In this document: piece by piece, positions 51,397-60,295 of the stretch
How the letters are laid out: each line of letters opens with the position of its first letter
Position numbering within the stretch: position 1 is the stretch's first letter
NCBI RefSeq assembly: GCF_014836545.1
Contig: NZ_JACSQS010000010.1
Coordinates: 1 to 64,000 of the forward strand
Origin: Stenotrophomonas lacuserhaii
GTDB lineage: Bacteria > Pseudomonadota > Gammaproteobacteria > Xanthomonadales > Xanthomonadaceae
Direction of reading: 5' to 3'
Length of the DNA stretch: 64,000 bases
The notes under the pieces: model-generated
Seen by the model: the letters and a program-made list of their open reading frames with translations, nothing else
The model's database searches: none
What the model was told of the DNA's origin: nothing
Translations under genes and position numbers: made by a program

Positions 51397-52593
51397 TTAT
51401 TGTTTAGAACTATCTTCATTACCGGGTGCTACTGCCCAAATTAGGTAGTCCAGCTCTGCAATGGTCTTGGCCGGATATCCTGCAGGTGCGCGAGACAAGG
51501 CCGCCGCGAGCTTCTGCGCCAAATCGATGTAGCGGACGCCCTCGGGCGCCCGGCGCGGCGGACGGAACCGGTTTTCGGCGAGGAACTGCCTGACGGGCTT
51601 GTTTAGTACCGGATAACGTGCAGGCCAGTGCAGCGAAAGCATTTCCGAAAACCAAGCCTTACGCGCAGGATTGGCTGTCTTTCGCAGGTTGTTGAGCTGG
51701 GTGCGGACCACGGAATCGCGCTCGGCACTGGTCGCATCTAGGATCGAGACGAATGCACGGGCGAGTTCGCAGAAGTCAGCCTTTGCGCCTCTTCTCTCCC
51801 AGCCGGCCCCTTGGAGACGATTGCCTGCTTTCAAGCTCCAGAGCTGATTTATCTGAGCGTAGAAATCAGCGCTGCTCACATTGCCGGCCGCAGCAGCACG
51901 GAAAAGTGCTTGAAACTGGCCTCTGCCCTTTTCGAATATCGCCAGCTGGCCGCGCCTGCGCCTCATGAGCTCCGCAGCGCGTTCGGGCGAGATGTCGGGC
52001 AACTGGAACTGAATAACCGGCGTTGGCGTCTGCGAGCTGTTGGCGGCTGACAGCGCCTGCGGTTGGCTTTCGGCGGTGCGCTTCGGACGGACTTGACCTT
52101 CCTGATACTGCTCGATCCATTCCTCTGAAATCGGCACCGACAGGTTGGGCTCGCACATATCCTCGATCCAGCTCCGCGCAGCAGCAAACTCCCTCGCAGA
52201 AAGGGTGCCGTATACGTTGGCTTCGACGTTGCCGTCGAACGCAGCTCGCGTGAGGTTGGATGAGCCGACGATGGAGCGGCAATCACCACTGGCTGTCTTC
52301 CAGAATATCGCTTTCGGATGAAAGCCAGTGATTCCCTCCGCTGCGCGGAAATCATTCAGCTTGTCCGCAGGCATCCAGTTCAGCAGCTCACGGCAGGCTA
52401 CCTTCCGGGTGATTCCGAAGTCGATCCCGACTACTACGCGTAGGCGCTTAACGTTTGCCGGGGCCGGGATACTTGAATCCCAGTGTGTTAGGTAAGCGGA
52501 AACGATATACAGCTCTACCGCGTCGGCGATGGCCGCTGCATAGTGCTCACGCAGGAAATTCTTCGAGTTCTCATCATGCAGCAGGAGCTTCAT
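51397..52593 (-). CDS. Phospholipase D-like (single HKD) nuclease-type protein
   Basis: A 398-aa cytoplasmic protein. The start at 52593 (MKLLLHDENSKNFLREHYAA) has AGGAAGG upstream. One HKD-type motif is visible: H92 and K94 in GFHPKAIFW, then G110-S111 and N113 in SIVGSSNLTRAA, with E124 further on. A single motif implies a dimeric active site, as in BfiI or Nuc. A helical middle (about 190-250) and a C-terminal domain of about 140 residues (WFSEMLSLHWPARYPVLNKP) may bind DNA. It has no methyltransferase neighbour. It lies in an accessory island, so a role in phage or plasmid defence is possible. Confidence 0.75.
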   Translation of the reverse strand: MKLLLHDENSKNFLREHYAAAIADAVELYIVSAYLTHWDSSIPAPANVKRLRVVVGIDFGITRKVACRELLNWMPADKLNDFRAAEGITGFHPKAIFWKTASGDCRSIVGSSNLTRAAFDGNVEANVYGTLSAREFAAARSWIEDMCEPNLSVPISEEWIEQYQEGQVRPKRTAESQPQALSAANSSQTPTPVIQFQLPDISPERAAELMRRRRGQLAIFEKGRGQFQALFRAAAAGNVSSADFYAQINQLWSLKAGNRLQGAGWERRGAKADFCELARAFVSILDATSAERDSVVRTQLNNLRKTANPARKAWFSEMLSLHWPARYPVLNKPVRQFLAENRFRPPRRAPEGVRYIDLAQKLAAALSRAPAGYPAKTIAELDYLIWAVAPGNEDSSKQ

Positions 52594-52745
52594 GCGTTGC
52601 CCTTCCTGGACTGATCGATCTGCTGCTATCGGCAGCGACAGGCGAAGCTTAAGCATTGAAGCGTCCGCGGTTCAGTTTCGGACCCCACCAGCCCTCTTCT
52701 CCCCACGCTTGCACAAGAGCTCGTGTTTCCTGCTGCGTGCTCAGA

Positions 52746-52853
52746 CTATGCCCGCAGCTGATCATGATATTGCGCCACGGAGAGCTCCTGTGCGAAGGCC
52801 AAGGCGGGGCTGAGGCAGAGGGCAAGCAGGGTCAGGGGGGACGTCCGGGTCAT
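52746..52853 (-). pseudogene. Truncated exported protein (signal peptide only)
   Basis: A 35-codon frame starts MTRTSPLTLLALCLSPALAF, an excellent signal peptide, and stops soon after (AQELSVAQYHDQLRA). A bare signal peptide makes no sense as a finished protein. It looks like the 5' end of a backbone gene cut off when the DNA to its left (PLD nuclease) was inserted. Codon use is like the backbone. Confidence 0.55.
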
Positions 52854-53330
52854 CGCAGGTTCCTTGGGTGGCATGGGGCGAACTTAGCAACGGCCGGGGG
52901 AGGAGTTGCAAAAATAATGTGAGGCCGCGTGTCGCTTCGGGCCGCCGCCACGTTCGCAACAGGCCGTTGCGGTGAGCCCCGGGCGCCCATGGGCCGGGAT
53001 CACGCTTGCGTCGCCTATGAAGAACCATGCGCTGTCACTTTTGCAGATTCGCCCATGTACGCAATGACCTATGGCTGATGGTATGGACGCGCTGGCGACG
53101 AAGAGCGTCAGCCGGGATTGGCATCCTGTTAGCGCACCAAACCTTGGACTCTGTTTTGCCCTTTGGGCACGGCGGAGAATGCACTGCATCGGTTACCGGT
53201 CTTACGGTGGGCGGTGCGTGGGGATCCCTGATCCGCCGGTCTTTTGGTTTGGTCGCCCGGTATGCCAACCCGCATCGCCCGCCACCTGACGCCTCGGCGC
53301 AGGTGGCCTCAAGCCTTGTGAGGTACGCCG
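52854..53330. other. Intergenic region without a convincing gene
   Basis: This stretch holds an inverted pair GCAACGGCC (52887-52895) / GGCCGTTGC (52962-52970 area). A few short open frames show biased codon use but no family resemblance. The promoter of the three-gene cassette that starts at 53331 should be near its right end. No RNA gene was recognised. Confidence 0.4.
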
Positions 53331-53747
53331 ATGGATCCGCACTATCCTCTTAGCGCAGAGCGTCTGTATGCCTTGATGGGCGACCGGATGATCGACTTCC
53401 CGCCGCATTTCATAGAGCGCCTTGAGCGCAGGCTCGAAGAGTTTGAGACGTCACGCACCAACGCGCGCCGCGTGATGCACCTTCGCGTGGTGCGCGATAC
53501 CGAACCCGGTGTGCCGCTGACTGCCTGCGGCTGCGCTGGGGAGCCTCAGCGGGAGGCTGATGTGGCCGTGTCCATCCGCACGCTGCAGGCACTGGCCTCC
53601 ATCTTTGAAGTGCTGCACTCGTTGCATATGAGGCAGCAGGACGGTCAGCAGGATAGCGGGCTCGGCCGCTTCCTGATCGAAGAGCTGAGCGTCTGCGGAC
53701 GAGAACTGGTGCGGTCATCGGCAGGTGCCATGGGGGGCCAGCCATGA
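53331..53747 (+). CDS. First gene of a three-gene cassette, unknown
   Basis: A 138-aa soluble protein starting MDPHYPLSAERLYALMGDRM. It is helical with charged residues in the first half (FIERLERRLEEFETSRTNAR), then a cysteine-containing loop (LTACGCAGEP) and a longer helix (VSIRTLQALASIFEVLHSLH). No family was recognised. Its stop overlaps the next start by 4 bases (ATGA), so the two are coupled. By position it could be a toxin, a regulator or an effector-related protein. Confidence 0.68.
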   Translation: MDPHYPLSAERLYALMGDRMIDFPPHFIERLERRLEEFETSRTNARRVMHLRVVRDTEPGVPLTACGCAGEPQREADVAVSIRTLQALASIFEVLHSLHMRQQDGQQDSGLGRFLIEELSVCGRELVRSSAGAMGGQP

Positions 53748-54037
53748 GCGTGCCGGACAACAGATTTGCCAACGCGCGCGTCACCAATCTGCGTGCAGCG
53801 GAAATGGCCGAGTATCTGGATGGCCGCCTGCATATGATCAACTACGATGAATCGACTTTCGCGCGATCCCTCCTGCTGGCGTCCGAGCTATATGGAATGA
53901 GCCACGTCGCGTACGAGTGCGGACTGAGCAGCGACGCCATGCGCCGGCAGCTGAGCGGTACCCGCCCGCTCTACTTCGACAGCGTGCTGGGCGCCATGCG
54001 GGCGCTGGGTATCCGGTTGCGGATAGAGGTGGTTTGA
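53744..54037 (+). CDS. HigA-like / addiction-module antidote-type regulator
   Basis: A 97-aa protein. Residues 48-97 fit the helix-turn-helix of addiction-module antidote proteins (LYGMSHVAYECGLSSDAMRR, then VLGAMRALGIRLRIEV), which resembles the C-terminal pattern of HigA2/Xre-type antitoxins. The N-terminus (NARVTNLRAAEMAEYLDGRL) could bind a partner. It is flanked by two coupled small genes, giving a toxin-antitoxin-like layout, but neither partner has a recognisable toxin fold. Confidence 0.7.
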   Translation: MSVPDNRFANARVTNLRAAEMAEYLDGRLHMINYDESTFARSLLLASELYGMSHVAYECGLSSDAMRRQLSGTRPLYFDSVLGAMRALGIRLRIEVV

Positions 54038-54253
54038 GTGGTCGGCGTGGCACCCATGCCGGAGGCGTGGCTGACTGCGTTTGATGCCACGCTGGTGCGC
54101 TACTTCGCCGTTGATCATTTGGCTGCTGGGGCGGACGCGGCCGTCCTGCAGCGGTATGTGGACCTGCCGGGAGACCAGGCGGCGATGGCCTTTGCCGAGG
54201 ATTATGAGCTGGCGCGGCTGGACTGGTGGTCGTGGGGGAGAATAGCGACGTAG
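54038..54253 (+). CDS. Third gene of the cassette, 71 aa, unknown
   Basis: Translation would start at GTG 54038 immediately after the preceding stop. The product (MVGVAPMPEAWLTAFDATLV) is acidic with a tryptophan-rich end (RLDWWSWGRIAT). No family was recognised. The contiguous layout suggests it works with the HigA-like regulator. Confidence 0.55.
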   Translation: MVGVAPMPEAWLTAFDATLVRYFAVDHLAAGADAAVLQRYVDLPGDQAAMAFAEDYELARLDWWSWGRIAT

Positions 54254-54339
54254 GAATGCAACGCGATGCTGGCTAGCCACACGTGCAAGGGGTGAATAGG
54301 CAACGGAAGCCAACGTTGGAGGACTGACAGGAAGGAGGT

Positions 54340-57300
54340 TCAGCGCATGCCCATCGAACGCGCCTGCGCATCCTGCTGTTGCACCTGATCCAGCTGCACC
54401 TGCTCCTGCTGCTGCTGCTTCAACGCTTCCTGCTCCTGCCGCTGACTGACCACTTCCAACTGTTGCACAGACTGTTCAACCGGCGTCTGCGCTGCCTGTT
54501 CTGTGGGTATCGATGCACGCAGGTGCGCCGGGTTATCCGGCTCACCCTGGACAACAAACAGATTCTTCCCTGCGTGTGATTCAGGCGTCGCTTGGCTCAG
54601 CAGGACGTGGTCCACCCGTTCAAGACCGTTGTCCTTAGCCAGTACAAGCAGGCTGGTAGTCATGCGCTCGCTGGTTTCGTCGAATTCCCGCCCGTGCCGG
54701 GCATCCAGCGCCGCCACACCGGCGCGCACCTGCTGGTAAAGCGCGTGGTCGGGATGCTCGGGCTGCAGGGGTGCTGGGGACGGACGTGGCGTCTGTGCCT
54801 CATCGGCAAAGGCAGTGGCTGCTTGCGTGGTCGAAGCAGAGTGCACCGGCTGCTGTGCGGCCTCAATCTCGGGCTGCATGGGCGTATGGGGCGGTTGCTG
54901 GGCACTCGCGGAAGGCACTGGATGCGAAGCAGATTCAGCCGCCGCAATCTCAGTCGGGCGCTGCTGCAACGACGGTACCTGCTGCGCGGTGGTCGCGATG
55001 ATTGAGGCATCGGCACCTGACTCAGGCGCAAGCGGCGGCCGCTGCTGTACGCTGGCCTCCCTTTCCTGCGCAGGCTGCTGCGGGCTGCCGGGAGCTTGGA
55101 CCTGAGCGGCATGGTGCTCTGTAGTTGTGGGTGCACGCGTCTGGGCCTGCTGCGCGCTATGCGCTTCACGCTGGCTCGTCTCCTCGCTCGCCTTTGCGCC
55201 CGCACGCGCATTCTGCTCGGCGTGCAGCTCCTCTCGCTGCACGCGTGGCGGAGCTTGCTGGAGGCGCTCTGGTTCCGCCGGCGCGGCGCCAGGGGGCGCT
55301 GCTGCCATGGCCACCGCGGCGGCCGGCTGGATCGTCTGCGGCGGTAGGGCAGCTGCCGGCTCCGCATCGCGCTGTCGCTCCACATCAACGGCCGCTTGCG
55401 GCGCGTGGGTCTCATCCTGCAGCGGCGTATGCACGCTGACTGCAGCGAAGCTGGCCACCTGCTGCGCTTCCTGCGTGGAAACGCCTTGGCGATTGGCCTC
55501 GCGTAGTGCCTGCTGGTAGGCCTCGCGCTCATCGGGCGACAGCGCGGCGATGCGTAGTTCCGGCGAGTTCGGAACGGGGGCCTGCACTGCCTGCTGGGCG
55601 CGGACCTCACCCAGCGCCTGGCGCAGCTCATCGCTCCCCGTAACGGCCACCTGGCGAGCCACACCATCCTGCCCAGTCTGATAGTGCGCAATGGGGCTGT
55701 CATACCCGTACTGCCCGCTCTCGTTGCGCTGCAGCTGCTGCAGCGACGGTCCGGTGATGCCGCTGGCCTCGCGGGTGCGCTGCACGGCCAGTTCGATCGC
55801 CTGCTGGGTTTCAGGGTTTACGTAAAGATCTACACCGGCACTGCGGTAGCGATGCACAAGCTCATTCTGTTCCACCTGCGCGGGCGACGGTGCCGGCCGG
55901 GACTGGATGGCTGCCAACTCATCCTGCCACTGCTCCAGCGAGGGCTGGCGCATCTGGTTGGTGAGTTCCAGCTCGGCGGCGAGGTTTCCGCTGGCCTGCC
56001 CTTCCGCACCCTGCCAGTGCCCGGCTTCACTACGCTGATAGCGGTGCCCATCCGAGCCGAGGACTACATGCGGGGTGGCCTTCACCGACTCGACCGCTGC
56101 GGGAATAGCAACGCCGTACTGCTGCGCGCGTTGGGCTGCATGGCCTGCCAGGTAGGTCGCCGCCATTGCTTCCTGGCCCGTCGCGATGTTGGATTCAATG
56201 CGCCCCAGCGACTGCTGGTTGAGCTGCTGGGCACGCTCCGGCGTGGCGACCTGGGTTTCGTAAGTACCACGGTCATTGGCGCCGGAAAGCCCGGTCTTGA
56301 CCTGGCGTTCCCAGGCTTGGCTGTCCGGGTTTCGGTGCCAGTCTGCATTGTCCAACCCGCGCTGGTCGCTTGGCTGGGCGGGAATGCGGAAGGGATCTTG
56401 GGGCGTCGGGGTCTTGGCCAGCGCGAGCTCCACCGCCTTGGCGCCCGCCATGGCGCCGAGCTCCTGGGACTTCTCGTAGCTGGCCGCTATGCCCTGCTCA
56501 ACCGGGTTACTCCGGCCATCGGCCGTGCGGTCGATCGCCGCCTGCCGTTCCCAGTTCCGGCCGTTGAACTGCCAGTCCACGCCAGCCTTGTCCGTCTGGT
56601 GGTAGATGGCGCGGTTGTCCAGCAGATCCGCGCCTTTGTCGAAGGCCTTGCTTAGCAGCAGGGCGTCCGCCGCGACCACGGCAGCCGGCACGAAGCCGCT
56701 GCCGCCAAGGGCCATGGCCGTCGAGGCACCGCCCGCCCAGCCGCCCATGTTGCGGGCGATGGCATGGTTGAGTTCGGATTGGGCTGCGGTGGCGTTGCCC
56801 TGTTCGAGCAGCTCGGCCGAGCGGCGGGCGGTGAGTACGGCATCGGCGCCTGTGGCGAGCAACCCGCCGGAGCGGACGAGCGTGCGGGCAGATGCCTCGC
56901 CCATCAGGAGATCGAGGGACGCGGCGCCTTGTTGGCCGCGGGGGACGCGGATGCGGTAAGCAGCCTCCTCGCCAAGTACCTTTTCAACAGTGTGGATGCC
57001 CTGGGTGGATAGGACGATGCGGCCGTCGTGGTGTGCGTTGGCGATGGCGAGGGACAGGCCGCTGCGCTGGAGTTCAATGTTGCCGCCGCGCGTCGGTGGG
57101 CGGCTGTCCACGTGAATCTGGTTGAGCGTGGTGACGATGCGTGACTCTGAACTAGCAACTGCGCCCCAGCCGTGGTCTATGCCGGTGAAGCCTTTCAGGG
57201 CTTCTATTTGTTGGGCGTGGTTTTTGTTGTATGCCCAAGCATTTCGGAAGAAGTCCTCGACTTTTTGATTGGTCAGCGCAGCCGTTTGGCCGAGCGGTGT

Positions 57301-57666
57301 ATTCGTATTCAAATCACCGTTGATCAGGCCGACCTTGACCGTGTCACGTAGTTGCTCGACTCGGTGGACTATACGATCCATGGCGGCCGGATCACCTTCC
57401 AGAGCGGCCCTACCGTCCCTTGTTCTCGCCAAGTCATCCAGGCGTTCCAGCATCCCCTTTTGGTAGGCACCAAGCGGACCGCCATTGTGCGGTGTGACGC
57501 CTAAGGTGTCTGCGAACTGGGGGTTAACAGGGAGGAAAAGCCGATTTTCCGGCGCGTGGATGTCGAACCGTCCAAGCTGTTGTAGCTTGGCAAGCAACGC
57601 GCTGTTCTTCAGCGTCTGCTGCTCAATGCCATGATGGTCTTGGAAGTGTGTCGAGTAGTTGGGCAT
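54340..57666 (-). CDS. Large type IV secretion (X-Tfe) effector: N-terminal AHH-type nuclease, C-terminal XVIPCD
   Basis: A 1108-aa protein. Residues 8-75 match an AHH nuclease: HH at 11-12 (FQDHHGIEQQTLKN), LGRFDIHAPENRLFLPVNPQ and H60 in TPHNGGPLGAYQKGM. A long middle region (90-720) carries a hydrophobic Gly/Ala segment near 310-335 and repeats of the type WHRNPDSQAWERQV and YQRSEAGHWQGAEG. A Pro/Gln/Ala-rich linker follows to about 960. The XVIPCD is at the end (DNGLERVDHVLLSQ, LFVVQGEPDNPAHLRASIPT, then a Gln-rich tail). It should be delivered into rival bacteria to cut nucleic acid. The immunity gene is upstream on the same strand. Confidence 0.88.
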   Translation of the reverse strand: MPNYSTHFQDHHGIEQQTLKNSALLAKLQQLGRFDIHAPENRLFLPVNPQFADTLGVTPHNGGPLGAYQKGMLERLDDLARTRDGRAALEGDPAAMDRIVHRVEQLRDTVKVGLINGDLNTNTPLGQTAALTNQKVEDFFRNAWAYNKNHAQQIEALKGFTGIDHGWGAVASSESRIVTTLNQIHVDSRPPTRGGNIELQRSGLSLAIANAHHDGRIVLSTQGIHTVEKVLGEEAAYRIRVPRGQQGAASLDLLMGEASARTLVRSGGLLATGADAVLTARRSAELLEQGNATAAQSELNHAIARNMGGWAGGASTAMALGGSGFVPAAVVAADALLLSKAFDKGADLLDNRAIYHQTDKAGVDWQFNGRNWERQAAIDRTADGRSNPVEQGIAASYEKSQELGAMAGAKAVELALAKTPTPQDPFRIPAQPSDQRGLDNADWHRNPDSQAWERQVKTGLSGANDRGTYETQVATPERAQQLNQQSLGRIESNIATGQEAMAATYLAGHAAQRAQQYGVAIPAAVESVKATPHVVLGSDGHRYQRSEAGHWQGAEGQASGNLAAELELTNQMRQPSLEQWQDELAAIQSRPAPSPAQVEQNELVHRYRSAGVDLYVNPETQQAIELAVQRTREASGITGPSLQQLQRNESGQYGYDSPIAHYQTGQDGVARQVAVTGSDELRQALGEVRAQQAVQAPVPNSPELRIAALSPDEREAYQQALREANRQGVSTQEAQQVASFAAVSVHTPLQDETHAPQAAVDVERQRDAEPAAALPPQTIQPAAAVAMAAAPPGAAPAEPERLQQAPPRVQREELHAEQNARAGAKASEETSQREAHSAQQAQTRAPTTTEHHAAQVQAPGSPQQPAQEREASVQQRPPLAPESGADASIIATTAQQVPSLQQRPTEIAAAESASHPVPSASAQQPPHTPMQPEIEAAQQPVHSASTTQAATAFADEAQTPRPSPAPLQPEHPDHALYQQVRAGVAALDARHGREFDETSERMTTSLLVLAKDNGLERVDHVLLSQATPESHAGKNLFVVQGEPDNPAHLRASIPTEQAAQTPVEQSVQQLEVVSQRQEQEALKQQQQEQVQLDQVQQQDAQARSMGMR

Positions 57667-57701
57667 GGATCAGGCTCCTTCCTGTCGCCTATGCTTCTGG
57701 C

Positions 57702-58337
57702 TTAACGGTTGACCACGTCGTAGAACCAGAGACCGTTGGAATTCTTTGCGTTGACGATGCCTGCGTCCTCTACGGCGTCCTTAAACACCCGATCACAGAA
57801 GACCCCGCCATGGAACGGCAATCTGAAGACGTGCGCCGAGCCCAGCACGTCGCGCTTGAAGGCCAAGCGCACCTCACCCGTGAGACCGTAGTACTTCCCT
57901 TCTTCGTAATCGTCACTTACCACAAGATCGAGAGTGGAAGCTTCCTCGTCGAGGGCATCTACCGTACGGATCACATCGCACAGGAAATAGGTCGGCCCCG
58001 GAGAGCCGTCAGCCAGTCGGTAATCGGTTTCAGCGAAAACAAACGCTTCAGGATCAACCGCTTCCATAACTTGGCGTAGACGATCCGAGACAAGCCAGTA
58101 GCCGCTCATACCACCTTCGAGGTCCTGGGGGAGCACACCCTCTCGCGGGTGATAGACCAAGCGAGGAGTCTCACGCAGCGGTGGAAATCCACCCGTCTTG
58201 GGCTGAAGGATGAGACGCGGTGGCGTCAGCAGTTCCTGCTCATTCTCGAAGATCACCCCGTGGCCCTTCCCACCTCGCGTGGCGTCAGGCTGCAGCTGGA
58301 AGAACTCGCCTTTCCTCGGTTGATTGGTGTTTGCCAT
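57702..58337 (-). CDS. Imm11 (DUF1629) family immunity protein
   Basis: A 211-aa cytoplasmic protein starting MANTNQPRKGEFFQLQPDAT. The central block GGMSGYWLVSDRLRQVMEAV, GSPGPTYFLCDVIRTVDALD and the late GVFCDRVFKDAVEDAGIVNA are typical of DUF1629/Imm11 proteins. Members sit next to polymorphic nuclease toxins and block them. It lies 35 bases upstream of the AHH-type effector on the same strand. Lack of a signal peptide fits protection against a toxin that acts in the cytoplasm. Confidence 0.85.
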   Translation of the reverse strand: MANTNQPRKGEFFQLQPDATRGGKGHGVIFENEQELLTPPRLILQPKTGGFPPLRETPRLVYHPREGVLPQDLEGGMSGYWLVSDRLRQVMEAVDPEAFVFAETDYRLADGSPGPTYFLCDVIRTVDALDEEASTLDLVVSDDYEEGKYYGLTGEVRLAFKRDVLGSAHVFRLPFHGGVFCDRVFKDAVEDAGIVNAKNSNGLWFYDVVNR

Positions 58338-58892
58338 TCAAGGGATCCTATCCGTGTGAAATCGGGCTATTGCTGCGGGACAGATTAACCTGGGCGCCCG
58401 TAGCGAGCCAGTTCGATTGATGCGCGGAGGATCTGGCCCTTGCAGCGGCACTGAACTTCCCATGCGGCAGACTCAGTTCGGGCGGCCTCGAGTCTCTCTT
58501 GAGTCTTAGCGGCTGGGACGGCGTGCACGCATCCTGATCCGATCTTTGGGAGAGCAGACGGCGTTATGAGTTGATCGGGATCGGCTGCGGGACTTTGATG
58601 AGTCAGGCTGAGCTTCTATGCCATCGACCATGCGGACGCTGGGATGGATCGGAAGGAGCTGGGCTAGTACTGCGACCTTCCGGCGAAAGATGCTTCGCTG
58701 GCTTGCGGGAGGATTTGATCGCTGTCGGGTGGATAGGTTTTGACCGCTGACAGGGGCTCTACGGATAGCTAGCAGTTGCGCTCTCGGAAGGTAGCTAGGT
58801 GGGCGACTGCAAGCCAACGCCAGCACCGGATTGCAGCCGTTTGCGACACGAGGTATAGATAGCGGCTATCGGAAATGTTCGGAAGCGTCGCA
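58338..58892. other. Intergenic region with possible decayed coding DNA
   Basis: This 555-base region separates the divergent Imm11 and DUF3578 genes. Plus-strand frames contain fragments (for example FYAIDHADAGMDRKELG near 58614-58664) that end in stops and shift frame, so old coding DNA may be present. I could not assign them to a family. Both promoters must also be here. Confidence 0.4.
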
Positions 58893-59984
58893 ATGGGGAT
58901 CAAGGAAGAACTTGGAAGCGTTCTCGCACTGCAGAGGGAGTACAGCTCTGACCTAAACGAGGCAATGAGAGCCCGCGGTCAATTGATTAGGCACTCTCTG
59001 CCGGCCTCCCTCGCTCTCTATTCGGAAGATATGCGCGTCGGTATCGGGCTGGAACCCGGCGATCTCCTGATAGAGGGTCGTGATGGCCTAGGACGCCGAT
59101 CGCTGGTTCCTTGGGTGCGCTTTGCCTCCAAGAATCTTTCGCCCCGCGCCACGTTGGGTTGGTACGTGGTTTTCCTGTTCCGTGAGGACGGCGCAGGCGT
59201 CTACCTCGCACTGGCGCATGCCTCCAAAGAGGGCGCAGCTGGCGGTTTTGTTGCACGATCGGAGAGTGAAAGGCGACGACTAGTAAGGTGGGCTAGGGAT
59301 CTGCTGATCGATGAGATCGGTACCGACGACCGTCTCTCGAATCAGATGGAACTCGGCCAAGGCGATCTTGCACTCGCGTATGAAAGTACTACCGCAACTA
59401 GCTACTATTACCCCTCGCACGATCTGCCCAACGAGCTTCAAATTTCGAGCGATCTGCGTGCTATGGCGGGGCGTCTTGGACGCATCTACGCCGGTAGGTC
59501 CGCACAGATCCAGACGGGGGAGACCTCCCTAGATGTCATATCCGCCTTGGATGCAATCGAGCTGGCCACATCGGGCCGAGCGTTTAGGGGCCAAGGATAT
59601 GGCCTCACACCTGCCGAGCGCCGAGTCGTTGAGCTACAGGCAATGGCAGCAGCAACTAAGTACTTCTCGTCGCAGGGCTACGAAGTTCAGGACACCAGTT
59701 CTCACCAATCCTATGATCTGAAGCTTACACGGGGGCTAGAGACTGCTTTTGTAGAGGTGAAGGGCACTACCGGCCAACTCGGAGATGTTGTCCTCACTCG
59801 CAACGAAGTTGACCATCATTTGGCCTGCTATCCAAACAACGCGTTGTTTGTGCTGCACGGCATAAAGCTTAGCGACAGCACCTCTGGACCCATCGCGAAC
59901 GGAGGGATATCCAACGTGCAGATGCCTTGGCGAGTAGATCAGGAGCGGCTCCAGCCGATTGCGTACAGATATCGAATCGAGTAA
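58893..59984 (+). CDS. DUF3578 (McrB N-terminal-like) - DUF3883 nuclease fusion
   Basis: A 363-aa cytoplasmic protein. GGAAG at 58881-58885 supports ATG 58893 (MGIKEELGSVLALQREYSSD); ATG 58875 is also possible. Residues 20-150 match DUF3578, the N-terminal module of McrB-type restriction proteins (RATLGWYVVFLFREDGAGVY). Residues 240-345 match DUF3883 (NO VEIN C-terminal) with a PD-(D/E)xK core: SYDLKLTR with D275, then FVEVKG with E288 and K290, and LTRNEVDHH. No McrB GTPase or methylase is nearby. A single-protein modification-dependent restriction or nuclease defence role is the best guess. Confidence 0.82.
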   Translation: MGIKEELGSVLALQREYSSDLNEAMRARGQLIRHSLPASLALYSEDMRVGIGLEPGDLLIEGRDGLGRRSLVPWVRFASKNLSPRATLGWYVVFLFREDGAGVYLALAHASKEGAAGGFVARSESERRRLVRWARDLLIDEIGTDDRLSNQMELGQGDLALAYESTTATSYYYPSHDLPNELQISSDLRAMAGRLGRIYAGRSAQIQTGETSLDVISALDAIELATSGRAFRGQGYGLTPAERRVVELQAMAAATKYFSSQGYEVQDTSSHQSYDLKLTRGLETAFVEVKGTTGQLGDVVLTRNEVDHHLACYPNNALFVLHGIKLSDSTSGPIANGGISNVQMPWRVDQERLQPIAYRYRIE

Positions 59985-60295
59985 AGAGCTAGGATCGAAG
60001 AAGGTGTTCGGTTTTTTGTGTTCGGGCGATGGAGCCCGCCGTCGACGGCCCCTTGGCCTGGATAGTGGGTTGGTTTAGAGTCCGGTGTTATCTTTCTTCG
60101 CCGCCAACTGCGCGGCGTTCTGGCGGAGGAGAGCCCGCCAAGCGCTCGTTTGGGTCTTTCTTCGTAGTAGGTCGCCCCACCAGCTTTAGATGCTGGTACG
60201 GCTATGGAGCAATGTCGGGAACAAGTTCTCGTTGAGGGATTCGGGGAATCTCATAAACTTTGTTTTCGGACATAGCATGTTGAAGAAGAACATGT
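59985..60295. other. Intergenic region before the IS256 remnant
   Basis: These 311 bases of mixed-GC DNA follow the DUF3578-DUF3883 gene. GGTTTTTTGTG at 60010-60020 could be part of a terminator. No matching IS256 left inverted repeat to the right end (near 61618-61645) was found, so the left IS end may be lost. Confidence 0.4.

Noticed and set aside
58506-58826. 106-aa minus-strand frame
   Set aside because: Basic Arg/Ser-rich sequence, poor codon use and no start signal. The region is better read as decayed DNA.
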